Source of the DNA: Prochlorococcus sp. AG-402-K22
GTDB lineage: Bacteria > Cyanobacteriota > Cyanobacteriia > PCC-6307 > Cyanobiaceae
Direction of reading: 5' to 3'
Length of the DNA stretch: 64,000 nt
Assembly: GCA_003216755.1 (NCBI GenBank)
Contig: QCIJ01000001.1
Location: 1-64,000 of the forward strand
Below the pieces are notes generated by a model. It was not told the origin of the DNA, did not search any database, and worked only from the letters and a program-made list of their open reading frames with translations. How positions within the stretch are numbered: the first letter of the stretch is position 1; each line of letters opens with the position of its first letter. Shown piece after piece: positions 39,323-48,262 of the stretch. Position numbers and translations under genes: made by a program.

Positions 39323-39715
39323 TTAAACTGCAAAGGAGCTTCCACAACCGCAAGTTTGAGAAGCATTAGGATTTACAAAATTAAAGCCACCTCCAATTAA
39401 TTCCTTACTAAAATCTAATTGCATTCCATAAATATATAAGAGACTTTTAGGATCACAAACTACTTGAAAGCTTTGATCAGCTTTTAATGAATAATCATAA
39501 ACTTTATCATCGCGATTTATTTCATTAGTTCCTATAAAATCCATCGTATAACTCATCCCACTACAACCGCCTGATCTTACTCCTACCCTAAGTGCTTTTT
39601 TATCACTTTGGCCTTTCAATAAATTTGAAATTTGTTCTATAGCATCATTAGTAATTAAGATACCCTTACCATCATCAGAATTTTTAATTTCCTGTCTAAC
39701 TTCTACATTTTCCAT
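39323..39715 (-). CDS. A-type iron-sulfur carrier (IscA/SufA family)
   Basis: With the ATG at 39715, the 130-residue protein shows the three conserved cysteines of A-type carriers: one in VRSGGCSGMSYTMDF and two in SQTCGCGSSF. It also has ILITNDAIEQISNLL. These proteins hold and deliver Fe-S clusters. The longer frame starting at 39775 adds 20 hydrophobic residues with no family support. Which subtype (SufA, IscA or ErpA) is not decided. Confidence 0.92.
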   Translation of the reverse strand: MENVEVRQEIKNSDDGKGILITNDAIEQISNLLKGQSDKKALRVGVRSGGCSGMSYTMDFIGTNEINRDDKVYDYSLKADQSFQVVCDPKSLLYIYGMQLDFSKELIGGGFNFVNPNASQTCGCGSSFAV

Positions 39716-39814
39716 AAACAAAGGATTTCTACTATTTATAATATAAAAACTTAATTGATAGGATGCATAGAACAAACATTATCCAAACTTGATTTGTTAT
39801 AATTTAAAGAAAAA

Positions 39815-41269
39815 GTGAAAATTGCAATAGTTGGTTCTGGATTAGCTGGTCTTACAGCAGCAGTCAATTTAGTTGATGAAGGTCACGAAGTAGAAATTTA
39901 TGAGAGCAGGTCATTTTGGGGAGGTAAAGTCGGAAGTTGGGAAGATAAGGATGGCAACCACATAGAAATGGGTTTACATGTATTTTTCTACAATTATGCA
40001 AATCTTTTTAAATTAATGAAAAAAGTGGGAGCTTTAGACAATTTACTCCCGAAAGACCATACTCATCTATTTATCAATAATGGTGGTAATTTAAAATCTT
40101 TAGACTTCAGATTCCCTTTAGGTGCTCCATTTAACGGACTGAAAGCTTTTTTTACCACCGAACAACTTACTTGGGTAGATAAGTTCAGAAATGCCTTAGC
40201 GTTAGGAACAAGCCCAATAGTTAGAGGATTGATAGACTATGAAGGGGCAATGAAAATAATTAGAGATCTTGATAAAGTTAGTTTTAAAGAATGGTTTTTA
40301 AACCATGGCGGAAGCGAAAAAAGCTTAGAAAGAATGTGGGATCCTATCGCATATGCTTTAGGTTTTATTAATTGCAAAGATATTTCCGCAAGATGCATGC
40401 TAACTATCTTCATGATGTTTGCTTCAAAAACAGAAGCCTCAAAACTGAATCTTTTAAAAGGTTCTCCACATAAGTGGTTAACTCAACCTATTGTCGACTA
40501 CATCACAAACAAAGGAGCAAAAATATATCTTAACCATATGGTAGAAGAAATAATTTATGAAAAGGAATCTTCCTCTTATTCAGTTAATCAATTAAATATA
40601 TCTTCTCCTGAAGGAACTAAGGCAGTATTTGCAGATAAATTTCTAGCTGCCTGTGATGTTCCTGGAATAAAAAAAATAATTCCAAAAGAATGGTATCAAT
40701 TTAAAGAATTTGAAGGTTTAAAAAAACTTAGAGCTGTTGCTGTCGCCACAATCCAATTAAGATATGACGGTTGGGTTACTGAATTACAAAAAGATAATAC
40801 TGGAAAAGAACCAATTGGACTAGATAACCTTCTTTATTCTGCTGATGCTTCTTTCAGTTGTTTTGCTGATTTAGCACTAGCAAGTCCAGCAGATTATAGA
40901 AAAAAAAATATGGGATCACTGCTCCAATGTGTTTTAACTCCTGGCGATAGATGGATGGGAAGATCTACAGAAAGAATTACAAAAGAAATAGATAAAGAGG
41001 TTCGCCGTCTATTCCCATCTTCAACAAACCTTAAATTGCTTTGGAGTAATGTAGTACAAATTCCACAATCACTCTATAGAGAAGCTCCCGGCATGGATCC
41101 TTTCAGACCTAATCAAAAAACATCTATATCTAATTTCTTCATGGCTGGTAGTTATACAAAACAAGATTACATAGACTCTATGGAGGGAGCTACAATGAGT
41201 GGTCATTTGGCTGCTTCTGCAATTTTAGAGAAGGAAGCAGAATTAGCAAAGAATCTTGCAGTAAGTTGA
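39815..41269 (+). CDS. crtQ: Zeta-carotene desaturase (plant type)
   Basis: CrtQ takes zeta-carotene to neurosporene and poly-cis lycopene. The 484-residue flavoprotein starts with GTG and reads [21 protein letters not shown], then [20 protein letters not shown], with the C-terminal [22 protein letters not shown]. It is a paralogue of CrtP with longer central loops. The SRPBCC gene follows at once. It completes the set with CrtB, CrtP and the Z-ISO-type protein. Confidence 0.95.
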   Translation: MKIAIVGSGLAGLTAAVNLVDEGHEVEIYESRSFWGGKVGSWEDKDGNHIEMGLHVFFYNYANLFKLMKKVGALDNLLPKDHTHLFINNGGNLKSLDFRFPLGAPFNGLKAFFTTEQLTWVDKFRNALALGTSPIVRGLIDYEGAMKIIRDLDKVSFKEWFLNHGGSEKSLERMWDPIAYALGFINCKDISARCMLTIFMMFASKTEASKLNLLKGSPHKWLTQPIVDYITNKGAKIYLNHMVEEIIYEKESSSYSVNQLNISSPEGTKAVFADKFLAACDVPGIKKIIPKEWYQFKEFEGLKKLRAVAVATIQLRYDGWVTELQKDNTGKEPIGLDNLLYSADASFSCFADLALASPADYRKKNMGSLLQCVLTPGDRWMGRSTERITKEIDKEVRRLFPSSTNLKLLWSNVVQIPQSLYREAPGMDPFRPNQKTSISNFFMAGSYTKQDYIDSMEGATMSGHLAASAILEKEAELAKNLAVS

Positions 41270-41272
41270 TTG

Positions 41273-41743
41273 ATGGGTACTTGGCTAAAACATGACGTAA
41301 TAACAGTTGTTAATGCGCCTCTTGAAAATGTTTGGGATACATGGAGCGATTTAGACTCAATGTCACTTTGGATGAGCTGGATTGAATCTGTAAAAACAAT
41401 TGATGAAGAGACTAATACGTTACCAGATTTAACAGAATGGACTTTAGCTGCAAATGGCTTTAAGTTTAAATGGAAAGCTCAAATCACCGAAAGGGTCGAA
41501 AAAAGCAAACTTAAATGGAAATCAATAGGAGGTTTACCAACAGAGGGGTCCGTAGTTTTCGAAAGTAAAAGTGATCAAATCACAACAGTAAATTTAGCTA
41601 TAACTTATGAGCTACCTAAAATGATTGCGCGGTTTATGGAAGAAAAAATTTTAGGCAAAATGGTTACAAACGAATTACAGGCAAATATTGATAGGTTCAA
41701 AGATTTAGTTGAAAAGAACTATACAAAAAATTGTTCTAACTAA
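41273..41743 (+). CDS. SRPBCC-fold (polyketide cyclase/dehydrase-like) protein
   Basis: The 156-residue protein has a helix-grip signature: HDVITVVNAPLENVWDTWSD at the start and ITTVNLAITYELPKMIARF near the end. This fold binds hydrophobic ligands. It begins three bases after the crtQ stop if ATG 41273 is used, or directly after the stop with TTG 41270. The tight coupling suggests a role with carotenoid intermediates; this is inference. It is convergent with hemD, with an 8-base overlap. Confidence 0.85.
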   Translation: MGTWLKHDVITVVNAPLENVWDTWSDLDSMSLWMSWIESVKTIDEETNTLPDLTEWTLAANGFKFKWKAQITERVEKSKLKWKSIGGLPTEGSVVFESKSDQITTVNLAITYELPKMIARFMEEKILGKMVTNELQANIDRFKDLVEKNYTKNCSN

Positions 41744-42533
41744 AAATATTAATTGCTAAATCTAGTAGTCCTTCAAAAGTATATTTTTCTGCCTGACTAT
41801 CAACTCTTCCAAAAATCTTGTTACATATTTTTGTTGTCTGAGGTCCAATAGTTAACAACTTAATTTGATGAAAATATTCTAACCATTGTTTACCAAATTT
41901 TTTTTCTAGTAAAGAAGCTGCATTTGATACGGTTTTACCGCTTGAGAAAATAATCGCATCGACTTTTCGATTGTAAATAATATCAATTGTTTCTTCCGGA
42001 ATTGAGTCAGGACATCTAGTTTCATATGCAGCAACCTCAAATACACGGGAACCAGACTTTCTAAATTGATCTGCGATTAGATCCCTACCGCCTGTTTGAA
42101 CTCTTGGTACAAAGACTCGAAGTCCATAACCAGATACTGGGAAATTATTAATTAAACTTTCAGCAACAAATTCTGGAGGTATGAAATCAGCCTTAATACC
42201 GAAATCATCAAGAGTTTTTGAGGTTTTTTCTCCGACTACAGCGATTTTTGTTTTTTTAGAACACTCTTTTAATGAACTATTAAAATATCTAAGTCTTTTA
42301 TCCACAAATTTGATCCCATTACTACTGGAAAAAATAATCCAATGAAAATCATTTATTTGATTTAATGCTTCGTCAAGAGGATTAAAATCATCAGGATCAC
42401 CAATACTTATAGCAGGCAAATCAAATACATTAGCGCCCTTGCTTGTGAATATTTTTTTTATATCTAATATCCCTTCTTTTGATCGAGTTATGATTATATT
42501 TCTTTGATCAAGGGGTAGATCAACTATTCGCAT
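41736..42533 (-). CDS. hemD: Uroporphyrinogen-III synthase
   Basis: HemD closes the tetrapyrrole ring with inversion of ring D, on the path to heme and chlorophyll. Family landmarks, though weakly conserved, are NIIITRSKEGILDIKKIF, IIFSSSNGIKFVDKRL, VGEKTSKTLDDFGI, FPVSGYGLRVFVPRVQTGGRDL, VDAIIFSSGKTVSNAASLL and LLTIGPQTTKIC. ATG 42533 has a GAGG ribosome site six bases upstream, and is preferred to ATG 42548. The start overlaps rbfA by 14 bases. Confidence 0.88.
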   Translation of the reverse strand: MRIVDLPLDQRNIIITRSKEGILDIKKIFTSKGANVFDLPAISIGDPDDFNPLDEALNQINDFHWIIFSSSNGIKFVDKRLRYFNSSLKECSKKTKIAVVGEKTSKTLDDFGIKADFIPPEFVAESLINNFPVSGYGLRVFVPRVQTGGRDLIADQFRKSGSRVFEVAAYETRCPDSIPEETIDIIYNRKVDAIIFSSGKTVSNAASLLEKKFGKQWLEYFHQIKLLTIGPQTTKICNKIFGRVDSQAEKYTFEGLLDLAINIFS

Positions 42534-42912
42534 CCTTATCCTCATCATTATTGTCTTGAGTTTTATTTTTTAATTCATCGAGAAGTTTCAAGACTGATAA
42601 TCCTTTATCAAGAACAAAATCGTCTTTAAAAATTATCTCTGGGACTCTTCTCATATCTATTCTTTTACCTAAAATATGTTTTATGGAGCTTTTAGCAGTA
42701 TTCAAATTTGCCACAATCTCTTTCCTCACTTTCTCTTTAGCAGTTGAAGTTATATAAATTTTACAGTGTTGCAAATCACCTGATAAATCAATCTTAGAAA
42801 TATTGACGAAATGATCTCTAATAAGATCATTTTCCAGATCATTTTGCAAAATAAGAGTTATTTCTTTCTTCAAAAGAGAAGAAACTTTTGCAAGACGATA
42901 ATTGTTTGGCAT
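42520..42912 (-). CDS. rbfA: Ribosome-binding factor A
   Basis: RbfA helps mature the 30S subunit. The 130-residue protein shows the KH-like fold signatures LLKKEITLILQNDLENDLI, VNISKIDLSGDLQHCKIYI and KRIDMRRVPEIIFKDD. The C-terminus has a tract of Asp, Glu and Asn that overlaps the hemD start. The ATG shares its base with the stop of the Ycf33-type gene upstream. Confidence 0.93.
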   Translation of the reverse strand: MPNNYRLAKVSSLLKKEITLILQNDLENDLIRDHFVNISKIDLSGDLQHCKIYITSTAKEKVRKEIVANLNTAKSSIKHILGKRIDMRRVPEIIFKDDFVLDKGLSVLKLLDELKNKTQDNNDEDKDANS

Positions 42913-43121
42913 TATGGTTGTAAATTAATTGGGTTTGTCATCGCTTGCAAGACAAAAAAAACAGTTATGAAAGCACTTAAGACAGAAGATATCAAACCTA
43001 CTATTGTGAGTGGATTTGATCTATTCTTGAATAAAGGTTCAAGCAATGCAACAAGTCCCCCAACAATAATGGATATTAAATACTTAGGATATCTTGCAAC
43101 ATTAGAGAAAAATTCGCCCAT
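42912..43121 (-). CDS. ycf33: DUF751 / Ycf33 family membrane protein
   Basis: From the ATG at 43121 (GGAG ribosome site six bases upstream), the 69-residue protein reads MGEFFSNVARYPKYLISIIV and has two membrane segments (the second IVGLISSVLSAFITVFFVL). The N-terminus is typical of DUF751/Ycf33, a plastid and cyanobacterial family of unknown or poorly defined function. The stop overlaps the rbfA start by one base. Confidence 0.82.
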   Translation of the reverse strand: MGEFFSNVARYPKYLISIIVGGLVALLEPLFKNRSNPLTIVGLISSVLSAFITVFFVLQAMTNPINLQP

Positions 43122-43175
43122 CAGCTCCACAAATAGATTACTTTTTTAGCTAAGTTTTAACAAACATTAAACAGC

Positions 43176-43901
43176 ATGATTACATTATATCAATTTAGGC
43201 ATAGTGCTTTTTGTTTAAAAACAAGAATGGCTCTTCATGCAAAAAAACTACAATATCGTGTTGAAGAAGTAACACCTGGAATAGGTCAATTTGAAATCTT
43301 TAAATTATCAGGTCAAAAACAAGTCCCTTTAATAGTTGATAGTAATGATCAAATTATTCATGACTCATCAACTATTTGCGAATATATAGATAAAAAAAAT
43401 GATAACAATCCACTTTTTCCTGAGGACCCAATATTATTTACACAATGCAAACTAATTGAAGACTGGGCAGATACTACAATGGCTACAACTTGTAGAAAAG
43501 CTTTAATAAAATCTGCTATAGAAAATCCACAACTAAGAACTGCATTACTTCCAGATGAAATACCTTCATCGGTTAAAAGTATTGTTGATAAATTACCTTT
43601 TGAAAATCTAAGTAAAATCTCTAATGTAGTTTTATCTTCTAAAGATAATTTAGAACTCCAAAAATTACTGGAAGCTTTATCAAAATCCTTGATCAACAAA
43701 AAATATTTAGTTGGAGATAGTTTATCCATTGCTGATATTTCAATTGCAGCTCAATTATCCCTTCTTAAATTTCCAAAGTCTGCAGGGCCAATTCTTTCAG
43801 GAGAGGGGAGTCAAGAATTCATAAATAACCCTTATCTAGAAAATCTTTTCATGTGGAGGAACAACTTAGAAGAATATCTTTTTAGTGCTAATTCTCAATA
43901 A
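43176..43901 (+). CDS. Glutathione S-transferase family protein
   Basis: The N-terminal thioredoxin-like domain reads LYQFRHSAFCLKTRMALHAK, where Ser/Cys occupy the catalytic position, and has GQKQVPLIVDS and the HDSSTICEYID motif that binds glutathione. The C-terminal helical domain ends with VGDSLSIADISIAAQL. The 241-residue length is normal for a cyanobacterial GST. It overlaps the convergent DUF6816-like gene by 14 bases. Confidence 0.9.
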   Translation: MITLYQFRHSAFCLKTRMALHAKKLQYRVEEVTPGIGQFEIFKLSGQKQVPLIVDSNDQIIHDSSTICEYIDKKNDNNPLFPEDPILFTQCKLIEDWADTTMATTCRKALIKSAIENPQLRTALLPDEIPSSVKSIVDKLPFENLSKISNVVLSSKDNLELQKLLEALSKSLINKKYLVGDSLSIADISIAAQLSLLKFPKSAGPILSGEGSQEFINNPYLENLFMWRNNLEEYLFSANSQ

Positions 43902-44595
43902 ATTCAAAAGTCAATTGATATTTATTTGTTTTAATTGCATGAATAGAAGGATCACCAACTTTTGAACCATAAGAAGCAACATATTGGACTCCACAAATTG
44001 ATGGTTTGATTGAATTATTAACTTCCAATATTTCTTCGGAACATTTTTGAAATTTACTAATTGTCTCTACCTGATTAATCCTTGAAGCACCTGGCTTATG
44101 CGCTGTTTGTATAACTAGCTCATCTGCGAAAAAAATATCATCATCTTGGATCTGATTTCTCCCTGTAATTCTTGAATCTATATAAAAATCATCTTTTAAA
44201 TAAGTAATTTGATTATTAATAGATTGAGGATCATTTACAACTTTTATTAAGGTATCACCAAATATTGCTTTTCCAATAGATTCAGAATTTTTTGGACGAT
44301 TACCAACAATTAAATTTGAATCATTCTTAAAGAAATTTACTTTATAAATAACTGGCTCTTCTGAATCATTCAATATATCTTGAGAGGTAACAAGCCAATT
44401 CCCCTCGAACCATTTAGGATAAATTAAATCTTTAGAAGTATCAGATAATTTAAAATTTGGCAAATATAATTCTGGCCATTGATTTACACGATTTTCCAAA
44501 AACTCTCGTACATTAGAATTTACTAAAGCAAAAGAACTTTCTAAAAAAATTACTTGAAAGGTAAAGCAAAGAATTAATCCAAGAATAATTTTCAT
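43888..44595 (-). CDS. Conserved cyanobacterial lumenal protein (DUF6816-like)
   Basis: An N-terminal hydrophobic signal (IILGLILCFTFQVIFLESSF, then ALVNSNV) suggests export to the lumen or periplasm. The soluble part reads VNQWPELYLPNFKLSDTSKDL, PKWFEGNWLVTSQD and PGASRINQVETISKFQ. I recall this as a family shared by cyanobacteria and plastids, close to DUF6816, but I am not certain of the number. Two cysteines (KCSEE and SICGVQ) could pair. The function is unknown. Confidence 0.75.
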   Translation of the reverse strand: MKIILGLILCFTFQVIFLESSFALVNSNVREFLENRVNQWPELYLPNFKLSDTSKDLIYPKWFEGNWLVTSQDILNDSEEPVIYKVNFFKNDSNLIVGNRPKNSESIGKAIFGDTLIKVVNDPQSINNQITYLKDDFYIDSRITGRNQIQDDDIFFADELVIQTAHKPGASRINQVETISKFQKCSEEILEVNNSIKPSICGVQYVASYGSKVGDPSIHAIKTNKYQLTFEFIEN

Positions 44596-44596
44596 T

Positions 44597-44854
44597 ATGT
44601 CAAATCCACTAATAAGAGCATCAGATCATTATGTATTATTAGAGCCTGATTCAAAAGAAAAAATTGTATCAAAGCAAGAAGCAATTTTATGGTTGATGAA
44701 TTGGCTTAGTAAGACAGAAACACAAACAATATATCAAAATATAGAAGATCCTGATCAGGAATTTTTTGAAGAATTATTGGAAAGCACTTATGAATTAGAA
44801 ATAAAATTAGGATACGTTATCAAATGGTTTGCAGTAAGAATCGAACCAGATTAA
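44597..44854 (+). CDS. CRR7-like protein
   Basis: The 85-residue protein shows HYVLLEPDSKEKIVSKQEA in the middle and STYELEIKLGYVIKWFAVRI at the end, the pattern of the chlororespiratory reduction 7 (CRR7) family. CRR7 is required for stable NDH complex in chloroplasts (established knowledge). The cyanobacterial role is unsettled. It starts two bases from the divergent DUF6816-like gene and is convergent with aroK, overlapping by four bases. Confidence 0.68.
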   Translation: MSNPLIRASDHYVLLEPDSKEKIVSKQEAILWLMNWLSKTETQTIYQNIEDPDQEFFEELLESTYELEIKLGYVIKWFAVRIEPD

Positions 44855-45408
44855 CTAATTATTTCTTTATTAATTGCATTGATTATTTTCATAGCAACTT
44901 CTTCAATATTTTCCCTTTTTACCTTAACTCTTAAATCTGCTTGAGAATAAAAATTTTCTCTAGATTGAAAAATGCTCGTATATAAATCATTTAGATTCTT
45001 TCCCTGAAGTAATGGTCTATTTTCAATTTCATTTTTCAATCTTTCAATTGCGATATCTTTGTCGAGATCTATCCAAGCAATTATTCCCTGTCTTAATATT
45101 CCCCAGTTTTCCAATTTGGTAACTATTCCTCCTCCAGTTGAGATTACTAATGAAGGAATTTTGATAGTTTCTTTAAGGCAGTTTGATTCTAATTCACGGA
45201 AATTATCTTCTCCTTCATCATTAAAAATTTGATTAATAGATTTTTTTGCCAACTTTTCTATTAATGAATCTAAATCAATGTATTTATACTTCAATAATTC
45301 AGCCAGCTTCAAACCAGTTTGTGACTTTCCAGAACCCATCATTCCTATTAAAAATATGTTCCTACCTTTGATAGTATGAACAGTTTTTTCGATAATGGAC
45401 TGATCCAT
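44851..45408 (-). CDS. aroK: Shikimate kinase
   Basis: AroK phosphorylates shikimate on the path to chorismate and aromatic amino acids. The 185-residue P-loop kinase has FLIGMMGSGKSQTGLKLAE, the substrate-binding DLDSLIEKLAKKSI region, the STGGGIV motif, and the LID ENRPLLQ. Full length. It is convergent with the CRR7-like gene. Confidence 0.94.
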   Translation of the reverse strand: MDQSIIEKTVHTIKGRNIFLIGMMGSGKSQTGLKLAELLKYKYIDLDSLIEKLAKKSINQIFNDEGEDNFRELESNCLKETIKIPSLVISTGGGIVTKLENWGILRQGIIAWIDLDKDIAIERLKNEIENRPLLQGKNLNDLYTSIFQSRENFYSQADLRVKVKRENIEEVAMKIINAINKEIIS

Positions 45409-45458
45409 AAAGACAAAAGCGTATTTAAAACCTTAAGATAGTATTATCGCAGACAGGT

Positions 45459-46385
45459 ATGACTTCTACACAATCCCAACCAATACATGGAAAAGGACGT
45501 GAATGCGTTATAACTCGGCGTGCCTGCTTTAGTTCTAGTCACCGTTATTGGCTACCTGAAAAAAGCCCAGAAGAAAATTTATCTCTTTTTGGTAATTGCA
45601 GTATTGCACCAGGCCATGGCCATAATTATGAACTTATTGTTTCAATGGGTGGAGAACTAAACTCTGATGGAATGGTACTTAATCTCTCTGATGTTAAACA
45701 CTCTATTAAAGATAAGGTTACTGGACAATTAGATTTTCGTTTTTTAAATGATGTCTGGCCTGAATTTAATATTAATAATCAAGAGGGTATACTTCCAACA
45801 ACTGAAGCATTAGTAAAGGTCATTTGGAGTCGTCTAAAGGATGATTTACCTCTTACAAGTCTAAGACTTTATGAAAACCCAAATTTATGGGCAGATTATT
45901 TTGGAAAAAACATGGAAGCACTTTTAACAGTTCAAACTCATTTTGCAGCCGCTCATAGACTTGCAAAAGAAGAAATATCCTTTGATGAAAATAAAAAAAT
46001 CTATGGGAAATGTGCCAGAGTTAATGGACATGGTCACAACTATCTTGTCGATATAACTGTAAAAGGAGACATTGACAAAAGGACAGGAATGGTTTGCGAC
46101 TTATCTACCCTCCAAGAGATAATTAATGATTTGGTTGTTGAACAACTAGATCATACTTTTCTAAATAAAGACATTGAATTTTTCCATAATTGTGTTCCAA
46201 CTGCTGAAAATATAGCTTTATATATTTCTGACATTCTTAAAAAACCAATACATAACCTTGGTGCAACATTACACAAAATAAGGCTCCAAGAGAGCCCAAA
46301 TAATGCTGCAGAAATTTATGTTGATCAAAAGTTAAACAATTCATTCAAGTTAAACTTTGAAAATAGTTTAGTCACACAATCTTGA
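45459..46385 (+). CDS. Tandem PTPS/QueD-family protein, two domains
   Basis: Two 6-pyruvoyl-tetrahydropterin synthase domains occur in one 308-residue chain. Both have zinc-type histidines and the conserved cysteine: His28, Cys47, His53 and His55 in the first; His166, Cys185, His191 and His193 in the second. The second domain has the catalytic pair Asp231-His232 (QLDHTFLN); the first has Asp92-Phe93 (QLDFRFLN), so its histidine is lost. Both keep the PT-E segment and the late glutamate. The first copy may be structural or have another role. The downstream RibD-C reductase overlaps by four bases, suggesting a shared pterin step. Confidence 0.9.
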   Translation: MTSTQSQPIHGKGRECVITRRACFSSSHRYWLPEKSPEENLSLFGNCSIAPGHGHNYELIVSMGGELNSDGMVLNLSDVKHSIKDKVTGQLDFRFLNDVWPEFNINNQEGILPTTEALVKVIWSRLKDDLPLTSLRLYENPNLWADYFGKNMEALLTVQTHFAAAHRLAKEEISFDENKKIYGKCARVNGHGHNYLVDITVKGDIDKRTGMVCDLSTLQEIINDLVVEQLDHTFLNKDIEFFHNCVPTAENIALYISDILKKPIHNLGATLHKIRLQESPNNAAEIYVDQKLNNSFKLNFENSLVTQS

Positions 46386-47035
46386 GTATCCCAAGAGTAA
46401 TAATTGTTATAGCATCTAGTCTTGATGGGAGAATTGCATTTCCTAAAGGTGGAGAATCGCATCTTGGAAGCGAAGAAGATAAAAAAATGTTAAATCAAAA
46501 CTTATCAATGGTTGATGCCACCATTTTTGGTTTAGGTACTTTAATAGCTCATAAATCAACTTACCTAATTAAAAATCATAATAATAATGACGAAGAAAAT
46601 ATATCAAAAAGCCAACCTATTTCTATAGTTGCTTCAAATAGCAAAAAATTTAACAGTAACTGGAAATACTTTCGTCAACCAATTAGAAGATGGCTAATAA
46701 GCTCAAGTAAAGCTGATGATTCGGCGAAAAATGAATTCGAGAAACAACTCTTTTTCGAAGATTCATGGGGGAAAACTTTAATTTCACTCAAAAAACAAGG
46801 GATAAATGATCTAGCTCTTTTAGGAGGTGCAAAACTTATAAATTCATTTATAAAAGAGGATCTAATAACAGATATAAAAATTACAATAATTCCGCAAATT
46901 ATTGGAGGTAGATATACATGGATCCCTCCAGAACAAACAAATGAGATTTTTAATCTCAAAAGACTATGGGAAATAAAATCAATTAAAAATTTAATGAATA
47001 ATGAAATCCACGTTCATTACAAAAAATTTAAATAG
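46382..47035 (+). CDS. RibD C-terminal-type reductase
   Basis: The 217-residue protein is a dihydrofolate-reductase-like fold of the RibD-C family: IVIASSLDGRIAFPKGGESH at the start, DATIFGLGTLIAHKSTY, ALLGGAKLINSFIKEDLI and IIPQIIGGRYTW. Free-standing members reduce pteridine or riboflavin precursors. The TTG start overlaps the stop of the tandem PTPS gene by four bases, so the two are coupled. A pterin substrate is a reasonable inference, as is a riboflavin-type substrate. Confidence 0.83.
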   Translation: MSIPRVIIVIASSLDGRIAFPKGGESHLGSEEDKKMLNQNLSMVDATIFGLGTLIAHKSTYLIKNHNNNDEENISKSQPISIVASNSKKFNSNWKYFRQPIRRWLISSSKADDSAKNEFEKQLFFEDSWGKTLISLKKQGINDLALLGGAKLINSFIKEDLITDIKITIIPQIIGGRYTWIPPEQTNEIFNLKRLWEIKSIKNLMNNEIHVHYKKFK

Positions 47036-47047
47036 ATTCAATAATAA

Positions 47048-48202
47048 ATGAACCAAAAAATACCTAAAGTTGAAGTCAAATTGTCAATTAAGGAAATATC
47101 TAAGGAGATATGGAATGAATTAGCAAGTGAAATCAATAATCCATTTTATGAATGGACCTGGATTAAAAACCTTGAAATATCAAAAAGTGTTTCAAGAGAA
47201 ACTGGTTGGCAGCCTCTATATTTTGTTGCTTATCAAAATGAAGAAATATTAGGAATTGCTCCACTTTTTTTAAAAAATCATAGCTATGGAGAATTCATTT
47301 TTGATCAATCATTTGCAAGATTGGCTCAAGAGCTGAATTTAAATTATTACCCTAAATTAATTGGAATGAGTCCTTATAGTCCTGTAAATGGATATCAATT
47401 TCTTTATAAAACAAATAAAGATAAGAAAAAAATTACAAATTTACTCATAAAACATATCGAAAGCTTTGCGATTACAAATAAAATTTTAAGTTGTAATTTT
47501 TTATATATTAATAAAATCTGGGGCAACCATCTTAAATCTTTGGGATACCATGAATGGATAAATTCCAGCAGTGAATGGAGGAGTAATGGAGAAAAAACAT
47601 TTGATGATTTTCTCTCTAGATTTAACTCTAATCAAAGAAAAAATATAAAAAAAGAGAGGAAATCAATTGCCAAACAAGATATTAAAGTAACAATTTTTAA
47701 TGAAGATGATATCAACCAAGTAATACTCAAAAAAATGCATAATTTTTATGAACAGCATTGTTCGAGGTGGGGAGTTTGGGGTAGTAAATATCTAACATCT
47801 ACATTTTTCGAAAAAATTGTTGATAATAAAAACAATATTTTACTTTTTAGCGCATCAAAAAATGATTCGAATGATATTTTTGCTATGTCGATGTGCGTTA
47901 AAAATAAAAACAACTTATGGGGTAGATATTGGGGCAGTCAAGAAGAAATATCTAATTTACATTTTGAATTATGCTACTACCAGCCAATTGAATGGGCAAT
48001 AAAAAATAGTATCCAATTGTTTGATCCTGGAGCGGGTGGTAAGCATAAAAGGCGGAGGGGGTTTTTTGCAAAAAACACCATTAGCTTGCATAAGTGGTTT
48101 GACAAAAATATGGAAAATATAATTTATCCTTGGCTAAATGAAGTTAATAAACAAACCGAGATAGAAATTGATTTTGAAAATAAATCTATACCCTTTAAAT
48201 GA
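47048..48202 (+). CDS. FemAB-like / GNAT-fold protein (DUF482)
   Basis: The 384-residue protein matches the FemAB-like peptidoglycan-associated acyltransferase family: NPFYEWTWIKNLE at the N-terminus, GWQPLYFVAYQNEEILGIAP, FNSNQRKNIKKERKSI, then GRYWGSQEEISNLHFELCYY and FDPGAGGKHKRRRGF near the C-terminus. The substrate is unknown. It follows the RibD-C gene by 12 bases, a probable third gene of that transcript. A hairpin lies just after its stop. Confidence 0.85.
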   Translation: MNQKIPKVEVKLSIKEISKEIWNELASEINNPFYEWTWIKNLEISKSVSRETGWQPLYFVAYQNEEILGIAPLFLKNHSYGEFIFDQSFARLAQELNLNYYPKLIGMSPYSPVNGYQFLYKTNKDKKKITNLLIKHIESFAITNKILSCNFLYINKIWGNHLKSLGYHEWINSSSEWRSNGEKTFDDFLSRFNSNQRKNIKKERKSIAKQDIKVTIFNEDDINQVILKKMHNFYEQHCSRWGVWGSKYLTSTFFEKIVDNKNNILLFSASKNDSNDIFAMSMCVKNKNNLWGRYWGSQEEISNLHFELCYYQPIEWAIKNSIQLFDPGAGGKHKRRRGFFAKNTISLHKWFDKNMENIIYPWLNEVNKQTEIEIDFENKSIPFK

Positions 48203-48206
48203 AAAT

Positions 48207-48225
48207 TATTTGGCTTTGCCAAATA
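48207..48225 (+). terminator. Possible terminator hairpin after FemAB-like gene
   Basis: Arms TATTTGGC and GCCAAATA (8 bp) enclose TTT, 5 bases after the stop codon. The following T-run is poor (TTATATTAG), so termination may be partial. Confidence 0.5.
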
Positions 48226-48262
48226 TTATATTAGTAATATAGTTTTTTATTAACTTATAGGG

